The position numbers were made by a program, and so were the translations under genes. The notes beneath the pieces were generated by a model. It was not told where the DNA came from, did not search any database, and saw only the letters and a list, made by a program, of their open reading frames with translations. Source: Allobosea lupini (GTDB lineage Bacteria; Pseudomonadota; Alphaproteobacteria; Rhizobiales; Beijerinckiaceae). From it: a DNA stretch of 64,000 bases. Location of the stretch: assembly GCF_900109525.1 (NCBI RefSeq), contig NZ_FOAN01000003.1, positions 434,001-498,000 of the forward strand, given 5' to 3'. Below, piece after piece: positions 27,005 through 36,514 of this stretch; the first letter of the stretch is position 1, and every line of letters starts with the position of its first letter.

Positions 27005-27943
27005 TCAGGGCGAGATCAGCCAGATTGCGAGGGGGAAGGTGAGGGCGGCTGCGGCAGTCGAGATCACGATCGCAGCCGCGATCGGGCGGCTGCCGGTGTC
27101 GAAGCGTTCGGCAATGACGAAGACATTGGCCGCGATCGGCAGCGCCGCATAGAGCACGCCGGCCTGGACCCAGAACGGGTCGAGCTTCAGGACCAGCGCC
27201 AGCACGACCCAGGTCAGCAGAGGGTGCAGGATGAGCTTGCCGGCGACCAGCGGCAGCACGCCGCGCAAGGGCAGCCTGCCCTGCCGGCTCCACTGGAAAG
27301 CAGCGATCCCCAGCGCGAAGACGCCGACCGGCGCGGCCGAGGCGCCGAGGAAGAGGAGGAACCGGTCGACCGGCTCAGGCAGCGCGACCCCGCTCAGCGA
27401 CAGTGCGATCCCGGCCATGATCGAGAGCATGAACGGGTTGACGATCGTACCGCGGACGAGCCTGGCCGCGATCGCAAGTGGCGAGCCCTGGCCGCGTCCG
27501 GCCTCGATCAGCCCGATCGAGAGCGGCACGATCAGGGCGGTGTCGCAGATCAGGCCGATCGCGATCGGCGCCGCGGCGCTGTCGCCGAGGAAGGCGAGCA
27601 TCAGCGGGATGCCGAGGAAGGCGAAATTGCCGCCGACCAGTGCCTGGCCGCGTGACACCGCGTTGGGGAAAGGCAGGCCGAGCAGGCGCCGTTGCAGCAG
27701 GATCGCGAGCGCCAGCACCGCGACGCCGATCAGGGCGAGAGCGGCGAAGAAGACCCCGTTCCACAATTCCGCGATCGGCTGGCGCGACATCACCCGCAGG
27801 ACCATCGCCGGCGTCGCCACCATGAAGGCGAAGGTGTTGAACACCCTGACTGTGTCGGCCGCGAACAGGCTGCGCCAGGCGGTGAAGGCGCCGAGCGCGA
27901 TCACCGCGAAGAAGGGCGTACTGGTGGCGAGGAATTGCAGCAT
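27005..27943 (-). CDS. AEC family transporter
   Basis: This 312-residue membrane protein has about ten hydrophobic segments in two five-helix halves, as in the auxin efflux carrier/bile-acid-sodium symporter-like family. Typical blocks are NTFAFMVATPAMVLR in the first half and ALPIAANVFVIAERFD in the second. The ATG at 27943 gives the normal short N-terminus; a TTG 12 codons upstream is also possible. The cargo is unknown, perhaps a small organic acid. It sits directly upstream of the ene-reductase gene. Confidence 0.85.
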   Translation of the reverse strand: MLQFLATSTPFFAVIALGAFTAWRSLFAADTVRVFNTFAFMVATPAMVLRVMSRQPIAELWNGVFFAALALIGVAVLALAILLQRRLLGLPFPNAVSRGQALVGGNFAFLGIPLMLAFLGDSAAAPIAIGLICDTALIVPLSIGLIEAGRGQGSPLAIAARLVRGTIVNPFMLSIMAGIALSLSGVALPEPVDRFLLFLGASAAPVGVFALGIAAFQWSRQGRLPLRGVLPLVAGKLILHPLLTWVVLALVLKLDPFWVQAGVLYAALPIAANVFVIAERFDTGSRPIAAAIVISTAAAALTFPLAIWLISP

Positions 27944-28047
27944 GAACGGACCGGTTGCCCGCGCGACGGGCTTGTCCAATCGCGCTAGCAGATTTCAGCA
28001 AGGCGCGCGGCTGCCGCAGACGCATGGGGCCTGCGCTTGGGCGGCGC

Positions 28048-29049
28048 TCAATGCCGCTTCGCCTCGGCGGCGGCAGTCTTCGTGCCGCTGCCACGCCGCG
28101 CCTTCAGCACCGGCTCGACGACGAAATGCATGCCGACGAGGCAGAGCCCGCCGATGACGAGTCCGAACACCGCGGAGGCGGCCGCCGTGGTCAGCCATTC
28201 GAGCGCACCCTTGAGCGCCGGCCAGGAGCCTCCGACCGCGACGGCGACGGCATGGATGGCATGCTCGATCCCGGCGAGCCCATAGCCGGCGAGGCCATGG
28301 ATGATGATGCCGCCGCCGACCCAGAGCATCGCCGCCGTGCCGACCGCGCTCAGCACCTTGAGGAAGGGCGGCATGCCGGTGACGAGGCCGCGCCCGAGGA
28401 GCCGGATCGGGAGGATACTGCTGCGCGCCAGCGCGACGCCGGCATCGTCCGCCTTCACGATCAGGGCGACGACGCCATAGACCAGCACGGTCATGCCGAG
28501 GCCGACCACGGCCAGCACCAGCGCCTGCATCCAGAAGGACGAGTCGGTGACCCCGGCGAGCGTGATCGCCATGATCTCGGCCGAGAGGATGAAGTCGGTC
28601 TTGATCGCGCCGGCGATCTTCTGGTCTTCGAGCTGCTTTGCGTCGAGGATATCGGTGCCGCCCTCGCCGGCGGCCTCGTCGTGATGCGCGTGCGGTACGA
28701 CGAGCTCGTAGACCTTCTCGAAGCCTTCGAAACAGAGATAGGCGCCGCCCGCCATCAAGAGCGGCGTTATCGCCCAGGGCGCGACCAGGCTGAGCACCAG
28801 CGCCGCCGGCAGCAGGAAGATGAGCTTGTTCTTCAGCGAGCCGAGCGCGATCTTGCCGATGATCGGCAATTCGCGCTCCGCCGCGAAGCCGACCGCGTAG
28901 CGCGGGGTCACCGCTGCGTCGTCGATGACGATACCGGCTGCCTTGGCGCCGGCCTTGGTCGCTTGCGCGGCGGCATCGTCGAGCGCGGCCGCGGCGACCT
29001 TGGCCAAGGCTGCGACGTCGTCGAGAAGGGCGAAGAGTCCCGAACTCAT
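28048..29049 (-). CDS. DUF808 family inner-membrane protein (YedI-like)
   Basis: This 333-residue protein starts with MSSGLFALLDDVAALAK, the DUF808 hallmark, followed by DDAAVTPRYAVGFAAERELPII and a set of five or six membrane helices. FEGFEKVYELVVPH and KTDFILSAEIMAITLA are further family blocks. The ATG at 29049 is the conserved start; the open frame extends upstream to 29214 without similarity. Function is not established. It diverges from the SOS mutasome genes. Confidence 0.88.
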   Translation of the reverse strand: MSSGLFALLDDVAALAKVAAAALDDAAAQATKAGAKAAGIVIDDAAVTPRYAVGFAAERELPIIGKIALGSLKNKLIFLLPAALVLSLVAPWAITPLLMAGGAYLCFEGFEKVYELVVPHAHHDEAAGEGGTDILDAKQLEDQKIAGAIKTDFILSAEIMAITLAGVTDSSFWMQALVLAVVGLGMTVLVYGVVALIVKADDAGVALARSSILPIRLLGRGLVTGMPPFLKVLSAVGTAAMLWVGGGIIIHGLAGYGLAGIEHAIHAVAVAVGGSWPALKGALEWLTTAAASAVFGLVIGGLCLVGMHFVVEPVLKARRGSGTKTAAAEAKRH

Positions 29050-29197
29050 GGCGGTCTCCAGGCGAGGCCGCGGGCTTGCGGCGCACAGCGGATAGGTGAT
29101 CCGATTTGCCCCGATATGACAGCAGCGAGCCGCTCGCAGGCAAGCGGAAGCGGATGCGGACTTGACTCCGGCGCGTTTTGGAGTCGCTTTATGACTG

Positions 29198-29212
29198 GAA
29201 CAAAAAGTGAAC
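29198..29212 (+). promoter_or_regulatory. LexA box of the imuA-imuB-dnaE2 operon
   Basis: GAAC, seven bases (AAAAAGT) and GAAC lie 10 bases before the imuA start. GAAC-N7-GAAC (GTTC-N7-GTTC on the other strand) is the LexA operator of alphaproteobacteria, and this operon is a standard SOS target there. A box this close to the start would block initiation or clearance by RNA polymerase. Confidence 0.85.
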
Positions 29213-29222
29213 ATGTGACCCT

Positions 29223-30053
29223 ATGGCAGACGCCTCCACCCGATCCCTGACAGCCTTACGGCAGAGCCTCGCTCTGGCGGGGCTGGCGCGCGAGCTTTCG
29301 CCGGTGGAGCGGGTCGCGTTCGGATCGCCCTCGCTGGATGAGCCGCTGGGGGGAGGGATCGCGCGCGCCGCCTTGCATGAGGTCTACGCCGCGGCCGGGG
29401 CCGACCTGCCCGCCGCCACGGGCTTCGCCGCGGCGCTGGCTTTGCGCGCTGCCGGCTCGCGGCCGGTGCTCTGGGTCCGGCAGGATTTCCTCGATGCCGA
29501 GGCCGGACAGCTGCATCCGCCGGGCCTGGCCGAGCTCGGGCTCGATCCCGCGCAGATCCTGCTGGTCCGGGTCCGGGATGGCGAGGGCGCGCTGCGGGCC
29601 GGCGCGGAAGCGGCACGTTGCGCCGCGCTCGGGGCGACCCTGATCGAGCCCTGGGGCGCGCCGCGCCAGTTCGACCTGACCGCCAGTCGGCGCCTCGCGC
29701 TGGCGGCGGAGGCGTCCGGCGTCCTGACCTTGCTGCTGCGGGTGGCGGCAGAGCCGCAGCCCAGCGCCGCCAGCACGCGCTGGCAGGTGCGCCCCTTGCC
29801 GTCGCGGGCGCGGGAGGCGGAGGCGCCGGGCGATCCCGCCTTCGGATTGCGGCTGCTGCGCCATCGCGGCGGCCTGGGTGAGCGTGAGTGGCGTGTGGAG
29901 TGGAACCGTGACGAGCGATGTTTCCGGGACAGGATCGGGAGCGAGGGAGGCAGCAAGAATGGAGCGGGATATGCAGCGCCGCTATCTCGCCCTCTGGTTT
30001 CCCTATCTGGCGAGCGAGCGCCTGCGCCGCCGGGGCTCCGCCGGGCCGGATGA
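29223..30053 (+). CDS. imuA: ImuA, SOS mutagenesis accessory protein
   Basis: This 276-residue protein is a distant RecA/SulA-like P-loop-type protein. It carries LDEPLGGGIARAALHEVYA at the usual P-loop place, with no canonical GKT, and VLWVRQDFLDAEAGQLHPPGL. ImuA is the regulatory subunit of the damage-induced mutasome and works with ImuB and DnaE2. The C-terminal third overlaps the start of imuB by 95 bases, and the real imuA end may be a low-constraint tail. Confidence 0.9.
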   Translation: MADASTRSLTALRQSLALAGLARELSPVERVAFGSPSLDEPLGGGIARAALHEVYAAAGADLPAATGFAAALALRAAGSRPVLWVRQDFLDAEAGQLHPPGLAELGLDPAQILLVRVRDGEGALRAGAEAARCAALGATLIEPWGAPRQFDLTASRRLALAAEASGVLTLLLRVAAEPQPSAASTRWQVRPLPSRAREAEAPGDPAFGLRLLRHRGGLGEREWRVEWNRDERCFRDRIGSEGGSKNGAGYAAPLSRPLVSLSGERAPAPPGLRRAG

Positions 30054-31506
30054 GCGTCCGCTCGTCCTGGTCGAGAAGGATCGCGGTGCGCTGCGTCTCG
30101 CCGATTGCGACCAGCGCGCCTTCAAGCTCGGCCTGACCCGCGGCCTGACCCTGGCCGATGCCCGCGCCCGTATCCCCGAGTTGACAGTGGTCGAGGCTGA
30201 TCCGGCTGCCGACCGGCGCCTGATCGAATGGCTCGCCGCGCTCTGCGATCGCTTCACCCCGCTCGTCGCGCTCGACCCGCCGCATGGGCTCGTGCTCGAC
30301 ATCACCGGCTGCGCCCATCTTTTCGGCGGCGAGGCGGCGCTGCGCCAGCGCGTCGGCCGCAGCATGGATTGGCTCGGTCTCACTGTCTTCGCCAGCATCG
30401 CCGGCACGCCGCAGGCGGCCCGCGCCCTCTCCCGCTTCGGTCGCTGCGCCATCTCGCTGCCGGGGGAGGATGAGCAGCGGGCACTGCTGCTGCCGGTCTC
30501 GGCATTGGAGGCTTCGTCCGAGACGGTGATCGCCTTGTCGCGTGCCGGGCTGAAGACATTGGGAGATCTCGCCGGCCGCCCCTCGCACACGCTCGCCGCT
30601 CGCTTCGGCGAGGCGCTCGTCACGAAGCTGCGTCGCGTTCTCGGCCATGAGGATGCCCGGATCACGCCCCTGCGTCCGCCGCCCGATTGCGTGGTCGAGC
30701 GGCATTTCCCCGATCCTTTGCAGGATACCGACGGGCTTGAGGAGATCGTCACCCACCTGCTCGGCGAGGCCAGTCGCCTGCTCGAGGCCCGCGGCGAGGG
30801 CGGGCGCGCCTTCGAGGTCAGCTTCTTCCGCAGCGACGGCGCCGTGCGCCGGCTTCAGCTGGAGACCGGCCGGCCCTCGCGCGACGTCGCCGCGATCCTG
30901 CGGCTCTATCGCGAGCGTATCGACAGCCTGGCCGATCCGCTCGACCCCGGCTTCGGCTATGACGCGATCAGGCTTTCCGTGCCCGTCTGCGAGCCGCTCG
31001 GCACGCCGCAGGCGAGCCTCGACGGGCGCGCCGTCGAGGAGGAGGCGGTCGCCGATCTCGTCGATCGTCTTGTTACTCGCTTCGGCCGCGAGCGCGTCTT
31101 GCGCTTCGTCGCGCGGGACAGCCATCAGCCCGAGCAGGAGGCTGCGCTTGTCCCAGCCGCAGCTAAGTCGAACGAGGCGCTGCCTTGGCCCGTTGCCCAG
31201 CCAGACGAGCCCCCGGCCCGCCCGCTCCAGCTCTTCGAGCCGCCCCAGCCGGTCGAGACCCTGGCCGAGGTGCCCGATGGCCCGCCTTTGCGTTTCCGCT
31301 GGCGGCGCGTGCTGCATGAGATCGCCCGGGCCGAGGGGCCGGAGCGGATCGCGCCGGACTGGTGGCGCGATGGGCCGGGTGAGCACACGCGCGACTATTA
31401 TCGCGTCGAGGATGCGCAAGGGCGTCGCTTCTGGCTCTACCGCGCCGGCCTCTATGGTCGCGAGACGACCGCGCCGCGCTGGTATCTGCACGGGCTGTTC
31501 GCATGA
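29959..31506 (+). CDS. imuB: ImuB, Y-family polymerase-like mutasome hub
   Basis: This 515-residue protein resembles a Y-family polymerase (YLALWFPYLASERL at the start, then LDPPHGLVLDITGCAHLFGG). The catalytic acidic pair of active family members is not seen, as in known ImuB. The long C-terminus (about 370-515) holds the region that contacts the beta clamp and DnaE2 in the family. The ATG at 29959 follows AGGGAGG at 8 bases, much better than the first start of the frame (29878). The stop overlaps the dnaE2 start (ATGA). Confidence 0.92.
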   Translation: MERDMQRRYLALWFPYLASERLRRRGSAGPDERPLVLVEKDRGALRLADCDQRAFKLGLTRGLTLADARARIPELTVVEADPAADRRLIEWLAALCDRFTPLVALDPPHGLVLDITGCAHLFGGEAALRQRVGRSMDWLGLTVFASIAGTPQAARALSRFGRCAISLPGEDEQRALLLPVSALEASSETVIALSRAGLKTLGDLAGRPSHTLAARFGEALVTKLRRVLGHEDARITPLRPPPDCVVERHFPDPLQDTDGLEEIVTHLLGEASRLLEARGEGGRAFEVSFFRSDGAVRRLQLETGRPSRDVAAILRLYRERIDSLADPLDPGFGYDAIRLSVPVCEPLGTPQASLDGRAVEEEAVADLVDRLVTRFGRERVLRFVARDSHQPEQEAALVPAAAKSNEALPWPVAQPDEPPARPLQLFEPPQPVETLAEVPDGPPLRFRWRRVLHEIARAEGPERIAPDWWRDGPGEHTRDYYRVEDAQGRRFWLYRAGLYGRETTAPRWYLHGLFA

Positions 31507-34500
31507 CCATCTATGCTGAGCCCGTCGCTGCGACGAACTTCTCCTTCCTGCGCGGCGCCTCGCCCGGGCCGAATCTGGTGATGACCGCGCTCTTGCTCGG
31601 ACAGGCGGGCCTCGGCATCGCCGACCGCAATACGGTCGCCGGCGTGGTGAGGGCCTGGGCCGCGCTGCGCGACCTGCGCGAGGACGGCGTGCTGGCCCCC
31701 GAGAAGATCCGCGAGGGCGGCAGCCCGGGCGAATATATCTGGGTCGAGAACCCGGCCTTCGACGATCTGCCTTTCACCTTGCCGCAGCTACAGGCGATGG
31801 CGAAGGCCTTCAAGATCGCCACCGGCAGCCGCCTCGTCTTCGCCGACGGCACGCCGGACATCGTCGTCTATCCCGCCAACCGCGCCGGCTGGGGCAGGCT
31901 CTGCCGCCTGCTCACCACAGGCAATCTGCGCGGCGCCAAAGGCGAGTGCATCCTTTCCCTCGACGACCTGCTGCACGATGCCCGCGACCTCCTGCTGATC
32001 GTCATGCCGGAGCGCCGGCTGGACGGGCTCGCGGAGGTCCTCGCCCGGCTCGACGCAGCCGCCCCCGGGGCGGTCTGGCTTGCGGCGACCATGGCGCGCC
32101 GCGGCGACGACCGCCGCCGCCTCGCCCGTCTCCGCAGCATCGCGGCCCCGACCCGCACCCCGCTGATCGCCACCAATGACGTGCTCTACGACGCTCCCGA
32201 GCAGCGCGACCTGCAGGACCTCATGACCTGCATCCGCGAAGGCACGACGATCGACAAGGCCGGCCGCCTGCTCGAGGCCAATGCGGAGCGCCATCTCAAG
32301 CCGCCACAGGAGATGGCGAGGCTCTTCAAAGAGGCGCCGGAGGCGATCGAGGAGACGCAGCACCTCTTCGGCCGCATCGACTTCGATCTTGAGGAGCTGA
32401 AATACGAGTATCCGGACGAGCCGGTCCCGCCCGGCTGGACGCCGCAGGGTTGGCTGGAGGAACTGGTACGCCGGCGCCTGCCGATGCGCTATCCAGCCGG
32501 CATTCCGGAGAAGGTGCAAAGCCAGGTCGATGACGAGCTCGTCCTGATCGGCAAGCTCGACTACGCCCGCTACTTCCTGACCATCCGCCAGATCGTCGAA
32601 TTCGCCGAAAGCGAAGGCATTCTCTGTCAGGGACGAGGCTCGGCTGCGAATTCCGCAGTCTGCTACGCGCTCGGCATCACCTCCGTTGATCCGAACGAAT
32701 ACCAGTTGCTCTTTGCCCGCTTCATCTCCGAGCAAAGAAGCGAGCCGCCCGATATCGACGTCGATTTCGAACATGAGCGCCGCGAGGAGGTGATCCAGTG
32801 GATCTACAAGACCTATGGCCGCGAGCGCGCCGGCATCGCCGCGACGGTGATCCATTATCGGCCCCGCAGCGCCATGCGCGAGGCCGGCAAGGCGCTGGGG
32901 CTGACCGAGGACGTCACCGCCCGCCTCGCCTCGACGCAATGGGGCAGCTGGGGCTCCGACATCACCCGCACCCAGATCCGCCAGGCCGGGCTCGACCCCG
33001 ACAATCCGGTGATCGCGCGGGCGGTGCACTTCGCCGTGCGCCTGCTCGGCTTCCCGCGCCATCTCTCGCAGCATGTCGGCGGCTTCGTGCTGATGCGGGG
33101 GCGCCTCGACGAGACCGTGCCGATCGGCAAGGCCGCGATGGCGGACCGCACCTTCATCGAATGGGATCGCGACGACATCGACGCGTTGGGGCTGATGAAG
33201 GTCGACGTGCTCGCCTTGGGCATGCTGACCTGCATTCGAAAGGCCTTCGAACTGATCGCGCAGAAGGAGGGTAAAAGCTACGCCTTGGCCGATATCAAGG
33301 ACGGTGATGAGGCCACATACGACATGCTTTGCGAAGGCAAGTCGCTCGGTGTCTTCCAGGTCGAGAGCCGGGCGCAGATGAACATGCTGCCGCGCCTGAA
33401 GCCGCGCGAGCTCTACGATCTCGTCATCCAGGTCGCGATCGTCCGCCCCGGCCCAATCCAGGGCAACATGGTCCATCCTTATTTGAAGCGGCGGGCGGGC
33501 ATCGAGCAGGTCGACTACCCTTCGCCGGCGCCCCCCCATCATCCGGACGAACTCCGCCAGGTTCTCAAGCGCACCCTCGGCGTGCCGCTCTTTCAGGAGC
33601 AGGCGATGCAGCTCGCAATGACGGCGGCGAAGTTCACCGACCCCGAAGCCAACGGCTTGCGCAAGGCGATGGCGACCTTCCGCAATGTCGGCACCATCGG
33701 CCATTTTGAGGCGCTGATGGTCGAGCGCATGGTCGCTCGCGGCTATGAGCGCGATTTCGCCCAGCGCTGCTTCGAGCAGATCAAGGGCTTCGGCAGCTAC
33801 GGCTTCCCCGAGAGCCACGCCGCCTCCTTCGCCAAGCTCGTCTATGTCTCGTCCTGGCTGAAACGCCATCATCCCGCGATCTTTGCCGCGGCGCTGTTGA
33901 ATTCGCAGCCCATGGGCTTCTACGCCCCGGCGCAGATCGTCCGCGAGGCGCAGGAGAATGGCGGTGTCGAGCCGCGGCCGATCGACGTCAATTCCAGCGC
34001 CTGGGACAATCTGCTGGAGCCGGGAGGGCCGGGCTGGAAAAGCCCCTGGGCGCTGCGCCTCGGCCTGCGCCAGCTCGACGGCTTCAGGGAGGAATGGGCG
34101 GAGCGTCTCGTCGAAGCCCGGACCGAGCCCTATCGCGATGTCGAGGAACTCGCCCGCCGGGCGCACCTGCCGGCCCGTGCCATGCGCCTGCTCGCCGATG
34201 CCGACGCCTTCCGCTCGCTAGGGCTCGACCGGCGCGAGGCGCTCTGGGCGGTGCGCCGCCTGCCGGACGACGAGGCCCTGCCGCTGTTCGAGGCGGCGCA
34301 GGCGCGCGAGCTCGGGGCGGAACGCACCATGGCGCTGCCGCTGATGCCGCTCGCCGAGCACGTCGTCGCCGATTACCAGACGGCGCGGCTCTCGCTGAAG
34401 GGCCATCCGATGGGTCTGCTGCGCGCCCGCTTCGCCAGCGAGCGCATCGCGAGTTGCGGGCAGATGTCAGCGATGCGCGATGGTGCCTGGGCCAGCGTCG

Positions 34501-34862
34501 CCGGCGTCGTGCTGGTGCGCCAGCGACCCGGAAAGGGCAATGCCATCTTCATCACGCTGGAGGACGAGACCGGCATCGCCAATGTCGTGCTCTGGGCCCG
34601 CGATTTCGAGCGCTTCCGCCGCGAGGTCATGGCGGCGCGGCTGCTCCTGGTCGAGGGTCGGGTGCAGAAGAGCCCGGAGGGCGTGATCCATCTGATGGCC
34701 AAGCGCGTCTTCGACCGCTCGGCCGAGCTGCTCGGCCTCTCCGACACCCACCGCGCCGAGATCGTGCTGACCCGCGCCGACGAGTTCAAGCATCCGCAGA
34801 TCCCGCGGGGGCGCCATCCCCGCAATGTCCGCATCCTGCCGAAATCCCGCGATTTCCATTGA
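31503..34862 (+). CDS. dnaE2: Error-prone DNA polymerase DnaE2 (ImuC)
   Basis: This 1119-residue C-family polymerase does translesion synthesis under SOS. The start YAEPVAATNFSFLRGASPG is the DnaE2 form of the PHP domain. The palm holds the catalytic acidic residues in CQGRGSAANSAVCYALGI and PDIDVDFEHERREEV. The C-terminus carries an OB fold (ASVAGVVLVRQRPGKGNAIF), and the protein ends in the family's conserved basic segment with HPRNVRILPKSRDFH. It lacks the tau- and clamp-binding tail of DnaE1. It is the last gene of the LexA-controlled operon. Confidence 0.96.
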   Translation: MTIYAEPVAATNFSFLRGASPGPNLVMTALLLGQAGLGIADRNTVAGVVRAWAALRDLREDGVLAPEKIREGGSPGEYIWVENPAFDDLPFTLPQLQAMAKAFKIATGSRLVFADGTPDIVVYPANRAGWGRLCRLLTTGNLRGAKGECILSLDDLLHDARDLLLIVMPERRLDGLAEVLARLDAAAPGAVWLAATMARRGDDRRRLARLRSIAAPTRTPLIATNDVLYDAPEQRDLQDLMTCIREGTTIDKAGRLLEANAERHLKPPQEMARLFKEAPEAIEETQHLFGRIDFDLEELKYEYPDEPVPPGWTPQGWLEELVRRRLPMRYPAGIPEKVQSQVDDELVLIGKLDYARYFLTIRQIVEFAESEGILCQGRGSAANSAVCYALGITSVDPNEYQLLFARFISEQRSEPPDIDVDFEHERREEVIQWIYKTYGRERAGIAATVIHYRPRSAMREAGKALGLTEDVTARLASTQWGSWGSDITRTQIRQAGLDPDNPVIARAVHFAVRLLGFPRHLSQHVGGFVLMRGRLDETVPIGKAAMADRTFIEWDRDDIDALGLMKVDVLALGMLTCIRKAFELIAQKEGKSYALADIKDGDEATYDMLCEGKSLGVFQVESRAQMNMLPRLKPRELYDLVIQVAIVRPGPIQGNMVHPYLKRRAGIEQVDYPSPAPPHHPDELRQVLKRTLGVPLFQEQAMQLAMTAAKFTDPEANGLRKAMATFRNVGTIGHFEALMVERMVARGYERDFAQRCFEQIKGFGSYGFPESHAASFAKLVYVSSWLKRHHPAIFAAALLNSQPMGFYAPAQIVREAQENGGVEPRPIDVNSSAWDNLLEPGGPGWKSPWALRLGLRQLDGFREEWAERLVEARTEPYRDVEELARRAHLPARAMRLLADADAFRSLGLDRREALWAVRRLPDDEALPLFEAAQARELGAERTMALPLMPLAEHVVADYQTARLSLKGHPMGLLRARFASERIASCGQMSAMRDGAWASVAGVVLVRQRPGKGNAIFITLEDETGIANVVLWARDFERFRREVMAARLLLVEGRVQKSPEGVIHLMAKRVFDRSAELLGLSDTHRAEIVLTRADEFKHPQIPRGRHPRNVRILPKSRDFH

Positions 34863-34949
34863 AGGCGCCTGCCCATTCAATCCGGGCACGGACGTGACTA
34901 GATTACCGGTTCAGCTTTCAGGACGACCGCAGGCCCAAGGAGACAGCCC

Positions 34950-35363
34950 ATGGACATCATCCGCGCCGGAACCCGGCCATCGGCGAAAGGGTCGGGCGAC
35001 TGGTTCAGCGGCACCGTCCGCATCGATCCGTTGTTCAATCCGCATGCACCCGAGCGCGTGCAGGGCGCCAGCGTCACCTTCGAGCCCGGCGCGCGCACGG
35101 CCTGGCACACCCACCCGCTCGGCCAGACACTGGTCGTCACCGCCGGCTTCGGCCGCGTGCAGCGCTGGGGCGGGCCGGTCGAGGAGATCAGGCCGGGCGA
35201 CGTCGTCTGGTTCCCGCCGGGCGAGAAGCACTGGCACGGCGCCGGGCCGGAGACGGCGATGACGCATATCGCCGTGCAGGAGGCCAAGGAGGGCAAGGTC
35301 GTCGACTGGCTGGAGAAGGTCACCGATGCTGAATATGACGGCCGTGGCCCGGCGGTGATGTGA
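34950..35363 (+). CDS. Cupin domain protein, hydroxynitrile-lyase-like
   Basis: This 137-residue single-cupin protein has metal-ligand motifs [20 protein letters not shown] (motif 1, two His and a Gln) and [17 protein letters not shown] (motif 2, one His). The pattern, with IDPLF near the start and THIAVQE after motif 2, resembles the manganese-dependent cupin hydroxynitrile lyases such as that of Granulicella tundricola, as far as I recall that sequence. Many such cupins are annotated only as carboxymuconolactone-associated. The true substrate is unknown. Confidence 0.8.
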   Translation: MDIIRAGTRPSAKGSGDWFSGTVRIDPLFNPHAPERVQGASVTFEPGARTAWHTHPLGQTLVVTAGFGRVQRWGGPVEEIRPGDVVWFPPGEKHWHGAGPETAMTHIAVQEAKEGKVVDWLEKVTDAEYDGRGPAVM

Positions 35364-35389
35364 GGCCGGCAAAGGCCTGCGATATCAAA

Positions 35390-35415
35390 GGAAAAGGCGG
35401 CCCTTAGGCCGCCTT
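35390..35415 (-). terminator. Terminator of the min operon
   Basis: AAGGCGGCC (35394-35402), loop and GGCCGCCTT (35407-35415) form a perfect 9-bp stem that includes the minE stop. Read on the minus strand it is followed by TTCC and further pyrimidines after the stem's own TT. It lies between the convergent cupin and min genes. Confidence 0.75.
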
Positions 35416-35667
35416 CTTGCCCGCGTCGAACGGGATCTCGATGTCGACGGCCAGCGTCGAGACCTGGGCGCCGCGCTCCATGCGGACGCTGACCTTGTCG
35501 CTGTCGAGCTGCACATGCTTGGCGATCACCTGCAGGATCTCGTCGCGCAGCTTGGTCACGAGGTCGGCGCCATCTGCCGAGAGGCGCTCATGGGCCAGCA
35601 GGACCTGAAGGCGCTCGCGCGCGGCCGGGGCCGACTGGGTGCGGAAGAAGAGACGACGCAGGTTCAT
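35404..35667 (-). CDS. minE: Cell division topological specificity factor MinE
   Basis: This 87-residue protein has the membrane-targeting start MNLRRLFFRT, the MinD-binding helix with ARERLQVLLAHER, and the dimerisation domain with LRDEILQVIAKHV. MinE drives MinCD off the membrane at mid-cell. Its ATG overlaps the minD stop by 4 bases, so the pair is translationally coupled. A terminator overlaps its 3' end. Confidence 0.96.
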   Translation of the reverse strand: MNLRRLFFRTQSAPAARERLQVLLAHERLSADGADLVTKLRDEILQVIAKHVQLDSDKVSVRMERGAQVSTLAVDIEIPFDAGKKAA

Positions 35668-36479
35668 GCCGCTTTCCTTCCGAAGATCTTGCCGAAGAAG
35701 CCGCGCTTCTCGCCGGGGATGGTGACGGGGAGGCTCTCGCCCTTGAGCCGGCGCACTGCGTCGAAATAGGCCAGCGCCGGGGCGCTGCGCTCGTCCGCCA
35801 GGGTGACGGGCGAGCCGATATTGGAGGCGCGCAGCACGTCCATGCTCTCGGGGATGATGCCGAGCAGCGGGATCGACAGGATCTCGAGGACGTCGTCGAC
35901 CTTCAGCATGTCGCCGCGCTCGGCCCGGGCGGGGTCGTAGCGGGTGAGCAGCAGGTGCTTCTCCATGCGCTCGCCATTCTCTGCCTTCACCGTCTTCGAA
36001 TCGAGCAGGCCGATGATCCGGTCGGAATCGCGCACCGAAGAGACTTCCGGATTGGTCACCACGATCGCGATGTCGGCGTGGCGCATGGCGAGGGTGGCAC
36101 CGCGTTCGATCCCGGCCGGGCTGTCGCAGATCACCCAGTCGAAATGCGTCCTGAGTGCGCCGATGACCTTTTCGACGCCTTCGGTGGTGAGATTGTCCTT
36201 GTCGCGCGTCTGCGAGGCCGGCAGCAGATAGAGCGTCTCGACCCGTTTGTCGCGGATCAGCGCCTGCGTCAGCTTGGCTTCGCCCTGGATCACGTTGACG
36301 AGGTCGTAGACCACCCGCCGTTCGGCACCCATGATCAGGTCGAGATTGCGCAGGCCGACATCGAAATCGACGACCACGACCTTGTCGCCGTTCTGCGCCA
36401 AGGCTGCGCCCAGGGCGGCGGAGGACGTCGTCTTGCCGACGCCGCCCTTGCCCGATGTGACCACGATGACCTTGCCCAT
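35664..36479 (-). CDS. minD: Septum site-determining ATPase MinD
   Basis: This 271-residue ParA-type ATPase has the deviant Walker A motif GKGGVGKTTSSA at residues 10-21, VVVDFDVGLRNLD (switch I/Walker A') and VICDSPAGIE (switch II). The C-terminal amphipathic helix with KRGFFGKIFGRK is the membrane-targeting sequence. It recruits MinC to the membrane to block FtsZ assembly away from mid-cell. It is the middle gene of minC-minD-minE. Confidence 0.97.
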   Translation of the reverse strand: MGKVIVVTSGKGGVGKTTSSAALGAALAQNGDKVVVVDFDVGLRNLDLIMGAERRVVYDLVNVIQGEAKLTQALIRDKRVETLYLLPASQTRDKDNLTTEGVEKVIGALRTHFDWVICDSPAGIERGATLAMRHADIAIVVTNPEVSSVRDSDRIIGLLDSKTVKAENGERMEKHLLLTRYDPARAERGDMLKVDDVLEILSIPLLGIIPESMDVLRASNIGSPVTLADERSAPALAYFDAVRRLKGESLPVTIPGEKRGFFGKIFGRKAA

Positions 36480-36514
36480 TGACCTCTCCTAGTTCCGGTG
36501 GACGTGCTGTCGTT

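Noticed and set aside
29221..31491. Minus-strand frame of 756 codons opposite imuA and imuB
   Set aside because: The plus-strand genes are clear by family and by the LexA box. The antisense product has no recognisable features.
31788..34166. Long minus-strand frame opposite dnaE2
   Set aside because: It is the antisense shadow of a well-recognised polymerase gene; the protein is low in complexity with no family pattern. GC-rich codon bias opens such frames.
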